The position numbers and the translations under genes were made by a program. Shown piece after piece: positions 1 to 5,764 of a stretch of DNA of 5,770 bases. Origin of the DNA: Lysobacterales bacterium (GTDB lineage Bacteria; Pseudomonadota; Gammaproteobacteria; Xanthomonadales; SZUA-5). The stretch lies in NCBI GenBank assembly GCA_024710675.1, contig JANJUH010000488.1, positions 1 to 5,770 on the forward strand, in the 5' to 3' direction. Numbering within the stretch: position 1 is the stretch's first letter; the number at the start of each line of letters is the position of its first letter. Under the pieces are notes generated by a model. The model was not told the origin of the DNA and did no database searches. It saw only the letters and a list, made by a program, of their open reading frames with translations.

Positions 1-11
1 CGAGGCGAAGC

Positions 12-80
12 GGCGCCGCGGAGCGGCGCCCTCCAACTCTGGCATTGGGTTGCCCAACCTGGAGGGCGCCTGTCCCCGGA
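12..80. repeat. GC-rich palindromic REP-like element, copy 1
   Basis: Two arms, GGCGCCCTCCA at 25-35 and TGGAGGGCGCC at 60-70, are perfect 11-base reverse complements. Between them lies a smaller hairpin, TTGGG (45-49) and CCCAA (53-57) around a TTG loop. The left end, 12-35, matches 3343-3367 with one base of insertion or deletion, including an exact 16-base block (20-35 and 3352-3367). Both copies are also followed by a GTCCCCGG block (72-79 and 3392-3399). The element lies immediately 3' of the minus-strand peptidase gene, so its transcript could fold here and slow or end transcription, but no T-run follows on that strand. A dispersed palindromic repeat that doubles as an mRNA 3' end is the simplest reading. 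Confidence 0.55.
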
Positions 81-94
81 CCCCGCTGTCGGGA

Positions 95-2266
95 TCAGCC
101 GCCTTTCTGCACCAGCCCGCGCCGCTTCAGCAGCGGCTCGATGGCCGGATCGCGCCCGGCGAAGTCACGGTACTGGTCCATCTGCGGCCTGGTGTCGCCG
201 CGCGAGAGCACCAGATCGCGGATGCGCGCGCCGTTGTCGGCGGTCAGGCCACCGTTCTCCTCGAACCAGGCATAGGCGTCGGCATCGAGCACCTCGCTCC
301 ACAGGTAGCTGTAGTAGCCGGCGCCATAACCGCCCGGCCAGATGTGGGCGAAGTAGGTGCTGCGATAGCGCGGCGGCACCGGCGCGTAATCAACCTTGTG
401 CTTGGCCAGCGCGGCGCGCTCGAAGGCCTGGGCATCGCCGATCTCGGCATCGCTGCCGATCATGTGCCACTCCATGTCGAGCAGCGAGGCGGCGATGTAC
501 TCGAGCGACTCGAAGCCCTGGTTGAACTTGCCGGCGCGCTCGATCTTCTCGATCAGCTCGGCCGGGATCGGCTCGCCGGTCTGGTAGTGCATCGCGAAGT
601 TCTTCAGCACGCTGGTCTCGAGCATCCAGTTCTCGTACCACTGCGAGGGGAACTCGACGAAATCGCGCGGCACATTGGTGCCGGTCAGCATCGGGTAGCG
701 CACCTTCGAGAGCAGGCCATGCACGGCATGCCCGAACTCGTGGAACAGCGTGTTGGCGTCGTCGAAGGAGAGCAGCGTGGGCTCGCCGGCCGGCGGCTTC
801 GGCACGTTGAGCACATTCAGCACCACCGGCAGCGTGCCGAGCAACTCGCTCTGGTCGACGAAACTGTCCATCCAGGCGCCGCCGCGCTTGCTGGCGCGGG
901 CGTAGTAGTCGGCGTAGTAGAGGCCGAGCGTCGAGCCATCCGGGGCGAAGATCTCGAAGACGCGCACATCCGGGTGGTAGACCGGCAGGTCCGTGCGTTC
1001 CTTCGCGCTGATGCCGAAGAGCCTGTTGGCCGAGTAGAAGACGCCGTCCTTCAGGACACGATCCAGCTCGAAGTAGGGGCGCACCGCGTCCTCGTCGAGG
1101 TCGTACTCGGCCTTGCGCACCTTCTCGCTGTAGTAGGCCCAGTCCCAGGGCGCGAGCTTGAAGCCACCGCCCTCGGCGTCGATCACCGCCTGCAGCTTGG
1201 CCGCCTCGGCCTCGGCATTGGCGCGCGCCGCCGGTGCCAGGCCGGTCAGCATCTCCATCACCGCCTGCGGGGTCTGCGCCATCTGCGCGTCCAGCGTGTA
1301 GGCTGCGTGGTTGGGGTAACCGAGCAGCGCCGCCTTTTCGGCGCGCAGCTTCGCGATCTGCACGATGAGCTGGTTGTTGTCCTGGGCGTCGCCGCGGTTG
1401 CCGCGTTCGACCGAAGCCTGGTGCAGGCGCTCGCGCACCGCGCGGTTCTCGAGCTTGGCCTGCGCCGGCTGGCCGCTGGGGAGCTGCAGCGCGATCAGCC
1501 ACTTGCCCTCGAGGCCACGCTCCTTCGCCGACTCGGCCGCGGCCGCGATGTCACCAGCCGACAGTCCGGCCAGCTCGGCTTCCGAGTCGACCACGAGCGC
1601 CGCCTCGTTGGTGTCCTTCAGCAGCCTTTCCTGGAAGGTGGTCTGCAGCGTCGACAATTCCTCGTTGAGCGTGCGCAAGCGCGCCTTGCCGGCCTCGTCG
1701 AGCAGTGCACCACCGCGGACGAAGTTCTGGTGGTAACGCTCGATCAGGCGCTTGGCCTCGGCATCGAGTCCCAGGGTTTCGCGCTGCTCGTGCAAGGCCT
1801 TGATGCGGGCATACAGCGCGGCGTCGAGCAGGATCGCATCCTGGTGCGCGGCCAGCTTGGGTGCGACCTCGGCCTGGACCTGCTGGATGGTCTCGTTGGT
1901 GGTCGACTCGGTCAGGTTGAAGAAGACCTTGGCGACGCGGAACAGCACCGCACCCGAGCGCTCCATGGCCTCGATGGTGTTGGCGAAGGTCGCGGGCTCG
2001 GCCTGCGCGGCGATCGCGTCGATCTCGGCTCGATGCTGCTTCATGCCCTCCTCGAAGGCAGGCAGGTAGTGCTCGTCGCGGATCTGGTCGAAAGGCGGCG
2101 CCAGCAGCGGCAGCGTGCTCGGGGCGAAGAAGGGATTGGCGGCAGTCGCCGGCGCAGCGGCGGCCGCGGGCGCGGAATCCTTGGGAGCCATCGTGGTGTC
2201 AGCCTTCTGGTCGGAACAGCCGGCAAGCGCGGCAAGCACGAGCGCGGCGAGGAGGGTCTTCTGCAT
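95..2266 (-). CDS. dcp: M3-family zinc oligopeptidase (Dcp/OpdA type), predicted lipoprotein
   Basis: A 723-residue metallopeptidase of family M3, which cleaves short peptides. Dcp removes C-terminal dipeptides, while OpdA and thimet oligopeptidase are endopeptidases. The zinc site is visible as HEFGH at residues 509-513, with E510 the catalytic base. The third ligand is E538 in DFVEFPSQWYENW, 29 residues after H509 as in thimet oligopeptidase. The substrate-binding segment near the C terminus, with H641, GGY (Y647) and YYSYLW (651-656), is also present. Residues 1-17 (MQK, a hydrophobic stretch, then LAGC) form a lipoprotein signal with C17 the lipidated residue. Ser at +2 fits outer-membrane sorting, and an Ala/Pro-rich linker (about 31-50) follows. 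E. coli Dcp is about 680 residues, so the extra length is the signal and linker. The start is chosen because it gives the signal peptide; no clear Shine-Dalgarno precedes it. The dcp symbol is by family resemblance: sequence alone does not separate dipeptidyl from endopeptidase activity. The reading frame is intact. Confidence 0.93.
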   Translation of the reverse strand: MQKTLLAALVLAALAGCSDQKADTTMAPKDSAPAAAAAPATAANPFFAPSTLPLLAPPFDQIRDEHYLPAFEEGMKQHRAEIDAIAAQAEPATFANTIEAMERSGAVLFRVAKVFFNLTESTTNETIQQVQAEVAPKLAAHQDAILLDAALYARIKALHEQRETLGLDAEAKRLIERYHQNFVRGGALLDEAGKARLRTLNEELSTLQTTFQERLLKDTNEAALVVDSEAELAGLSAGDIAAAAESAKERGLEGKWLIALQLPSGQPAQAKLENRAVRERLHQASVERGNRGDAQDNNQLIVQIAKLRAEKAALLGYPNHAAYTLDAQMAQTPQAVMEMLTGLAPAARANAEAEAAKLQAVIDAEGGGFKLAPWDWAYYSEKVRKAEYDLDEDAVRPYFELDRVLKDGVFYSANRLFGISAKERTDLPVYHPDVRVFEIFAPDGSTLGLYYADYYARASKRGGAWMDSFVDQSELLGTLPVVLNVLNVPKPPAGEPTLLSFDDANTLFHEFGHAVHGLLSKVRYPMLTGTNVPRDFVEFPSQWYENWMLETSVLKNFAMHYQTGEPIPAELIEKIERAGKFNQGFESLEYIAASLLDMEWHMIGSDAEIGDAQAFERAALAKHKVDYAPVPPRYRSTYFAHIWPGGYGAGYYSYLWSEVLDADAYAWFEENGGLTADNGARIRDLVLSRGDTRPQMDQYRDFAGRDPAIEPLLKRRGLVQKGG

Positions 2267-2298
2267 GGAAAGGGGCCGGGGAGCGAAGCGGGGCGCGG

Positions 2299-2329
2299 AT
2301 TGTAATCCTTGTGTGAAAGCGGGGGTTAA
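2299..2329 (-). promoter_or_regulatory. weak promoter candidate for the M3 peptidase gene
   Basis: On the minus strand, TACAAT (2299-2304) matches five of six bases of a sigma-70 -10 box. TTAACC (2324-2329) is a poor -35 candidate at a 19-base spacing, longer than optimal. Transcription would start about 25-30 bases upstream of the ATG at 2266. The -10 is the better half of this call; the -35 is doubtful. Confidence 0.3.
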
Positions 2330-2374
2330 GCGGAGCCGGCGGAGGCTGCGGGGTGGGGCTCGGGAGAGGGGGCC

Positions 2375-2526
2375 AAGAGCTTTTTGTCCGCAAAGGACGC
2401 AAAGGACGCTAAGGAAAGCGATCGGAAAAGAGCAGAGAGCGATCGACTGTTTGTTCCGCTGTTACTTATCTTTTTTCTTTTGCTTCTCTTTGCGTTTTTT
2501 GCGTCCTTTGCGGACCAAATGCTCTT
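2375..2526. repeat. 152-base imperfect inverted repeat with tandem nonamers
   Basis: Arms 2375-2420 and 2481-2526 are reverse complements at 39 of 46 positions by hand alignment, around a 60-base loop. The best block is 18 bases without mismatch, GTCCGCAAAGGACGCAAA at 2386-2403 against 2498-2515. The left arm contains a tandem nonamer: GCAAAGGAC (2390-2398), GCAAAGGAC (2399-2407) and the degenerate GCTAAGGAA (2408-2416). The heptamer GCGATCG occurs at 2418 and 2439. The left half is purine-rich and the right half pyrimidine-rich. GC over 2401-2520 is about 43% (52 of 120, hand count), in sharp contrast to the GC-rich flanks. It lies between two divergently transcribed genes, so it is not the terminator of either. 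A MITE-like or other dispersed palindromic element is my reading; no transposase or clear target-site duplication was seen. Confidence 0.7.
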
Positions 2527-2573
2527 CCCCGCCAACCCCCATCAGCGCCGCGCGTACCGGCATCCGACCCGAC

Positions 2574-2603
2574 TTGACCCCTCGGGCCTCGACGCAGCCT
2601 ACT
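2574..2603 (+). promoter_or_regulatory. very weak promoter candidate for the phosphatase gene
   Basis: TTGACC (2574-2579) matches five of six bases of a sigma-70 -35 box. Eighteen bases later, CCTACT (2598-2603) is only a poor -10. It sits 30 bases upstream of the ATG at 2634, which is a sensible position. With such a weak -10 this may be chance in a C-rich leader. Confidence 0.2.
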
Positions 2604-2633
2604 TCGCCGCTCCATTGCCCTCCGGTCCCCGCC

Positions 2634-3332
2634 ATGCCCGAACTGCTCTTCGTCCGCCACGGCCAGGGCGGGCCTACCGCCGAGACCTACGATGCGCTGT
2701 CGCCGCTGGGCTGGCAGCAGGCCGAGCGCCTCGGGCGCTGGTTGCTGGCGCATGGCAACGACTTCGGCCACCTCGCCGTGGGACGGCTGCGGCGGCAACG
2801 CGAAACCCTCGATGCGGTGCGTGCCGTCTACGCCGCGGCCGGGCGGCCGTTGCCGGAGGTCGAAGAGACGCCAGAACTCGACGAGTACCGCTTCACCGAC
2901 CTGGTCCAGGCCTTTGCCCGGACCGAACCCCGCCACCCGGCGATCGCCTCGGCGCGTGAACTGCCGACCGACAAGCGCCGCTGGATCACGCTGCTGCGCA
3001 CCACGCTGACGGCCTGGGCGGCCGGCGAGCTCGTCGATGCGCCGGAATCGTGGGCTTCCTTCCAGGGCCGCGCGCGCGCGGCGCTCGAGCGCTTCGCCGT
3101 GAGTGCCCGCGTGCGGCCGGTGCTGGTCGTCAGTTCCGGCGGCGTGATGAGCCAGGTTGCGCAGGCGGTGCTCGGGCTGCCCAACGAGAGCGCGATCGAA
3201 CTCAACCTGGGCCTGCTGAACACCGGTTTGTGCAGCTACCGCGTCGGCGACTCGGGTACGCGGATGGCGGCGTTGAATGCGCTGCCGCACCTGTCGGCAC
3301 CGGAAGACCGGCCTTTGTGGACCCTGGTGTGA
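2634..3332 (+). CDS. histidine phosphatase superfamily protein with altered second active-site motif
   Basis: A 232-residue protein of the phosphoglycerate mutase-like (histidine phosphatase) superfamily. The N-terminal RHG motif is at residues 8-10, with H9 the expected phospho-accepting histidine. The second arginine motif, normally SxLxRxxET, reads GRLRRQRET at 50-58, giving R54 as the phosphate-binding arginine. E84 in ELDEYRF is the likely proton donor. The C-terminal motif, usually (V)(S)HGG, here reads VVSSGGVM (165-172), so S168 sits where the second catalytic histidine is expected. No signal peptide or membrane segment is seen, which suggests a cytoplasmic protein. The start at 2634 puts the RHG motif close to the N terminus, as is normal for the family. 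The frame stays open upstream, but that part is repeat-derived. No strong Shine-Dalgarno is visible. The substrate is unknown, and the changed motif makes canonical phosphatase activity uncertain. The gene stands alone between a divergent promoter region and a hairpin. Confidence 0.9.
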   Translation: MPELLFVRHGQGGPTAETYDALSPLGWQQAERLGRWLLAHGNDFGHLAVGRLRRQRETLDAVRAVYAAAGRPLPEVEETPELDEYRFTDLVQAFARTEPRHPAIASARELPTDKRRWITLLRTTLTAWAAGELVDAPESWASFQGRARAALERFAVSARVRPVLVVSSGGVMSQVAQAVLGLPNESAIELNLGLLNTGLCSYRVGDSGTRMAALNALPHLSAPEDRPLWTLV

Positions 3333-3339
3333 GCTGAAA

Positions 3340-3405
3340 GAGGGCGCCGCCGGAGCGGCGCCCTCCAGGGTCCGTGCGGCTGAGGGTGCCCGTCCCCGGG
3401 CGCCA
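3340..3405. repeat. GC-rich palindromic REP-like element, copy 2, possible terminator
   Basis: GAGGGCGCCGC (3340-3350) and GCGGCGCCCTC (3355-3365) form a perfect 11-base stem with a CGGA loop, starting seven bases after the phosphatase stop codon. No T-run follows, so classic intrinsic termination is doubtful, though so strong a stem could still block exonucleases or aid termination. Bases 3343-3367 match copy 1 at 12-35. A second, bulged stem is possible from GGTGCCCG (3385-3392) with CGGGCGCCACC (3397-3407). Presence of a second copy at the 3' end of another gene favours a dispersed repeat over a gene-specific terminator. Confidence 0.6.
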
Positions 3406-3437
3406 CCTTTCGGGTATGTCGGTGCAACACAAGCGCG

Positions 3438-3465
3438 CTCACACCCCGACCCGGCGCCTTAACAT
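3438..3465 (+). promoter_or_regulatory. weak promoter candidate for the membrane protein/PLD operon
   Basis: CTCACA (3438-3443, four of six against TTGACA) and TAACAT (3460-3465, four of six against TATAAT) are spaced by 16 bases. If real, transcription would begin at or within a few bases of the ATG at 3472, giving a leaderless or nearly leaderless mRNA. That would fit the lack of a good Shine-Dalgarno before this gene. Both boxes are weak, so this is tentative. Confidence 0.25.
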
Positions 3466-3471
3466 AGCGGC

Positions 3472-4152
3472 ATGAATTCCTCGCCCCACCCCGAAGACGC
3501 CAGCGACCGCGCCCAGCGCCTGATCACGCTGGTGCTGCTGGCGGTGATGGGCGTCGAACTCATGGTGCTGCTCTGGCGAGGCGATGGCCTGCGTGCACTG
3601 ATGCTGCTCGCCGTGATGACGCTGACGATGGCGCCGATCCTGGTTTCGGCGCGCTTCCGGGTGCACATCCCGCCGGCGTTCCAGACGCTGGTCGTGCTGT
3701 TCGTGTTCGCCGCCCTGTTCCTCGGCGAGTTCCGCGACTTCTACCACCGCTACTGGTGGTGGGACATCGCCCTGCACATGAGCTCCGGCCTGCTCCTCGG
3801 GATGCTCGGCTTCATGTTGATCTACGTGCTCAACGAGGACCCGCGCGTCGATTTGCGCCTGAAGCCGGGTTTCCTCGCGGCCTTCGCGTTCTTTTTCGCG
3901 CTGGCGATGGGCGCGCTCTGGGAAGTGTTCGAATTCGCAATGGACGAGCTGGCCGGCACCAACATGCAAAAGCCGATGCTCGGCGATCCCTCGGGCCTGA
4001 CCGACACCATGTGGGACCTGATCGTCGATGCGCTCGGGGCGCTGATCGTCAGCCTGTATGGCTGGCGCTACCTGCGTCACGGCGAGCGCTCCCTGATTCG
4101 TGACCTGATCGCGCGCTTTGTCGAGCGCAATCCGAGGCTTTTTCGTCGATGA
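3472..4152 (+). CDS. six-helix inner-membrane protein, YjdF/DUF2238-like
   Basis: A 226-residue integral membrane protein of unknown function. Hydrophobic segments at about 16-35, 41-60, 68-85, 97-119, 134-155 and 183-198 give six predicted helices. The C-terminal tail is basic (RHGERSLIRD onward, ending RLFRR). Polar residues inside or beside helices look conserved in type: WWWD..LH (D98, H102), ALWEVFEF (E151, E154) and DTMWDLIVDALGA (D178, W181, D182, D186). These resemble the D-x-x-x-H, YE-x-x-EW and DTQWD motifs I recall from E. coli YjdF (DUF2238), so I assign that family by motif memory only. The start is the first ATG, with a short hydrophilic N terminus before helix 1; no clear Shine-Dalgarno. 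Its TGA overlaps the start of the next gene (ATGA, 4149-4152), implying translational coupling with a cardiolipin synthase-like lipoprotein and hence an envelope or lipid-related role. The buried acidic and histidine residues could bind a metal or a substrate head group, but that is speculation. Confidence 0.82.
   Translation: MNSSPHPEDASDRAQRLITLVLLAVMGVELMVLLWRGDGLRALMLLAVMTLTMAPILVSARFRVHIPPAFQTLVVLFVFAALFLGEFRDFYHRYWWWDIALHMSSGLLLGMLGFMLIYVLNEDPRVDLRLKPGFLAAFAFFFALAMGALWEVFEFAMDELAGTNMQKPMLGDPSGLTDTMWDLIVDALGALIVSLYGWRYLRHGERSLIRDLIARFVERNPRLFRR
4134..4137 (+). promoter_or_regulatory. Shine-Dalgarno-like site for the PLD-family gene
   Basis: GAGG lies inside the 3' end of the membrane-protein gene, 11 bases before the ATG at 4149, a little farther than ideal. 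With the ATGA stop/start overlap it supports initiation by coupled or reinitiating ribosomes. Confidence 0.35.
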
Positions 4153-5684
4153 GCCGATTCGCCGTCCGCTTGCTCCTGCTCGCCGCCGCGCTACTGCTGT
4201 CCGCTTGTGCGCTGACGCCGCTGCCCCGTGGCGAGCCGGCGCAGGCGCTGCCGCCCGGCGAGGACACCCGCCTCGACCGTGATGTCGGCGGCCTGGTGCT
4301 GGCGCCGAATGAATCGGCCTATCGGCTGGTCGAGGGCGCCGAGGACGCCTTCGTGCTGCGCATGCGCACCGCTCAGCTCGCCGGGCGCAGTCTCGATGTG
4401 CAGTACTACATGTGGCACGACGATCTCACCGGGCGGCTCATCGCCGGCGAGTTGCTGGCTGCGGCCGAGCGCGGCGTGCGCGTGCGCGTGCTCGTCGACG
4501 ATCTGTACGTGCAGGGCCTGGAGACGCCGCTGGCCAATGTCGATGCCCACCCCAATCTCGAGATCCGCGTCTACAACCCCTTCCGCTCGCGCGGCTCGCT
4601 GCTCGGCAAGGCGCTCGAGCTGGCTTCCGACAAGCGCTACAACCGGCGCATGCACAACAAACTGTGGATCGCCGACGGGCGGCTGGCCATCGTCGGTGGC
4701 CGCAACATCGGCGACGAATACTTCGGCGCCCACGAGACCTTCAATTTCTCGGACCTCGGCGTGCTGCTGGCGGGCCATGCGGTCAGCACTGCCAGTCGCC
4801 AGTTCGATGCCTACTGGAACAGCGAGTCGGCCATCCCGCTGACGGCTTTCGCGCAGGTGACGGATTCCGAGGCAGCGGTGGCCGAAGCGCTTGCTGCCTT
4901 CGCGGCCCATCGCGCGAGTGCCGCCGGCACCCCTTATGCGCGCCACCTCGGCCAGTTGCGAAGGCGCGGCACGCTCGGCCTGCACCTGGCGCGCATGCGC
5001 CAGGGCAGCGACGTGACCGTGCTTGCCGACGACCCGACCAAGACCACCCGCAAGCGCGATCGCCCGCTGCTGATGCTCGAGGCCGTGCGCAAACTGCTGG
5101 CGGATGCCCGCAGCGAGGCGATCGTGGTCTCGCCTTACTTCGTGCCGATGCGCGGCGGCGCCGAGGGCCTGGTGGCGCTGGAGCAGCGCGGCGTCGAGGT
5201 CGAGGTCCTGACCAACTCGCTGGCAGCCAACGATGTCGCCGCAGTGCACGGCGGCTACAGCCGCTGGCGCCGCAAGCTGCTCGGTGGTGGCGTGGTCCTC
5301 TACGAGCTGAAGCCGATCCCCGGCCAGCCGGTCGAGTCTTCGCTGGGCTCCTCGCGCGCCAGCCTGCACACCAAGGCCATGGTCATCGATGGCCGCACCA
5401 GCTTCGTCGGCTCCTTCAACCTCGATCCGCGCTCGGCGCGGCTCAACACCGAGAGCGGCGTGGTCATCGAAGACCCCGTTTTCGCCGCCGCCCTGCGCAG
5501 CCACTATGAGCAGGCGCGATCACGCGAGCTGAGCTGGCAGGTGCGTCTCGAAGGCCGCGAACTGGTCTGGGACGATGTGGTCGATGGCCGGCCCGTGGTA
5601 CTGCACCGCGAGCCGGAGGCGAGCCTCGGCCGTCGCCTGCAGGCCTGGCTGTTCCGACTGCTGCCGCTCGACAAGCAACTCTGA
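4149..5684 (+). CDS. clsC: phospholipase D-family lipoprotein, cardiolipin synthase C-like
   Basis: A 511-residue member of the phospholipase D superfamily with two HKD motifs. The first is HNKLWIAD (H169, K171, D176) followed by GGRN (183-186). The second is HTKAMVID (H407, K409, D414) followed by GSFN (421-424). The overall order, including LDVQYYMW (82-89), RVRVLVDD (111-118) and VVSPYFVP (326-333), fits the ClsC (YmdC) type. E. coli ClsC makes cardiolipin from phosphatidylglycerol and phosphatidylethanolamine and is encoded with YmdB. Residues 1-20 form a lipoprotein signal with lipobox LSAC (17-20) and C20 lipidated. Ala at +2 would not hold it in the inner membrane under the E. coli rule. 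Family length is about 470-520, so the gene is complete. The start overlaps the upstream stop, with a GAGG 11 bases before it. No YmdB homologue lies in this window. Other PLD-type lipid transferases or hydrolases, including the cardiolipin/PE synthase described in Xanthomonas, remain possible, so the symbol is by resemblance. Confidence 0.9.
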   Translation: MSRFAVRLLLLAAALLLSACALTPLPRGEPAQALPPGEDTRLDRDVGGLVLAPNESAYRLVEGAEDAFVLRMRTAQLAGRSLDVQYYMWHDDLTGRLIAGELLAAAERGVRVRVLVDDLYVQGLETPLANVDAHPNLEIRVYNPFRSRGSLLGKALELASDKRYNRRMHNKLWIADGRLAIVGGRNIGDEYFGAHETFNFSDLGVLLAGHAVSTASRQFDAYWNSESAIPLTAFAQVTDSEAAVAEALAAFAAHRASAAGTPYARHLGQLRRRGTLGLHLARMRQGSDVTVLADDPTKTTRKRDRPLLMLEAVRKLLADARSEAIVVSPYFVPMRGGAEGLVALEQRGVEVEVLTNSLAANDVAAVHGGYSRWRRKLLGGGVVLYELKPIPGQPVESSLGSSRASLHTKAMVIDGRTSFVGSFNLDPRSARLNTESGVVIEDPVFAAALRSHYEQARSRELSWQVRLEGRELVWDDVVDGRPVVLHREPEASLGRRLQAWLFRLLPLDKQL

Positions 5685-5723
5685 GAGGCACGCCTGGGCC
5701 TTGCGGTTCCGGCAGGCGGCAGC

Positions 5724-5764
5724 GTGGGTCCGGATTCATCCTGTGGGTCCGGATTCATCCGGAC
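5724..5764. repeat. 18-base direct repeat with palindrome at the operon 3' end
   Basis: GTGGGTCCGGATTCATCC occurs at 5724-5741 and again at 5743-5760, separated by one T. In the second copy GTCCGGAT (5747-5754) and ATCCGGAC (5757-5764) form a perfect 8-base stem around TC. The first copy lacks the last bases of the right arm (TGTG replaces GGAC), so it is a truncated palindrome. It begins 39 bases after the stop codon of the PLD gene. The CTCTT that follows the stem is too weak a T-run for a confident terminator. The window ends here, so more copies may follow. Confidence 0.7.

Larger units (their letters stand above)
2267..2633. other. divergent intergenic region (367 bases)
   Basis: This stretch separates the minus-strand peptidase from the plus-strand phosphatase and must carry the start signals for both. 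It has three parts: 2267-2374 is very GC-rich and holds a weak minus-strand promoter candidate; 2375-2526 is the AT-richer inverted-repeat element; 2527-2633 is C-rich leader for the phosphatase. Frames open through it in several directions, but they read as low-complexity repeats of Ala-Lys-Asp or Arg-Pro-Leu produced by the nonamers, so I do not call a gene. No riboswitch or tRNA fold was recognised. Confidence 0.6.

Noticed and set aside
50..2305. A 751-codon open frame on the plus strand, fully antisense to the M3 peptidase gene
   Set aside because: Its product is rich in Leu, Gly, Arg, Val and His with no recognisable domain, as expected opposite a GC-rich gene. The minus-strand frame has a complete zinc site, family motifs and a lipobox.
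2375..2526. CRISPR-like array suggested by the repeated GCAAAGGAC units
   Set aside because: The units are contiguous nonamers without spacers and are mirrored by an inverted arm, which is a palindrome and not an array.
2115..2633. N-terminal extension of the phosphatase frame upstream of 2634
   Set aside because: The frame is open but passes through the antisense peptidase and the repeat element. The family normally starts a few residues before RHG, which the ATG at 2634 provides.
2384..2959. Small open frames starting in the intergenic repeat, reading AKDAKDAKE-like sequence
   Set aside because: The repeated residues come directly from the nonamer repeats and the frame then runs out of frame through the phosphatase gene, so this is a typical spurious ORF.
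3068..3081. Alternating CG run as possible Z-DNA or a regulatory palindrome
   Set aside because: It lies inside the phosphatase gene and is explained by Arg and Ala codons (GRARAALE) in a GC-rich genome.
3439..4080. A 213-codon minus-strand open frame opposite the membrane protein gene
   Set aside because: The translation is a run of Gln, Glu, His and Arg without any domain, whereas the plus-strand frame gives six clean hydrophobic helices and conserved-looking motifs.
4191..5504. A 437-codon open frame on the minus strand opposite the PLD-family gene
   Set aside because: It is a low-complexity Ala/Gly/Arg/His product mirroring the codon bias of the plus-strand gene, which has both HKD motifs intact.
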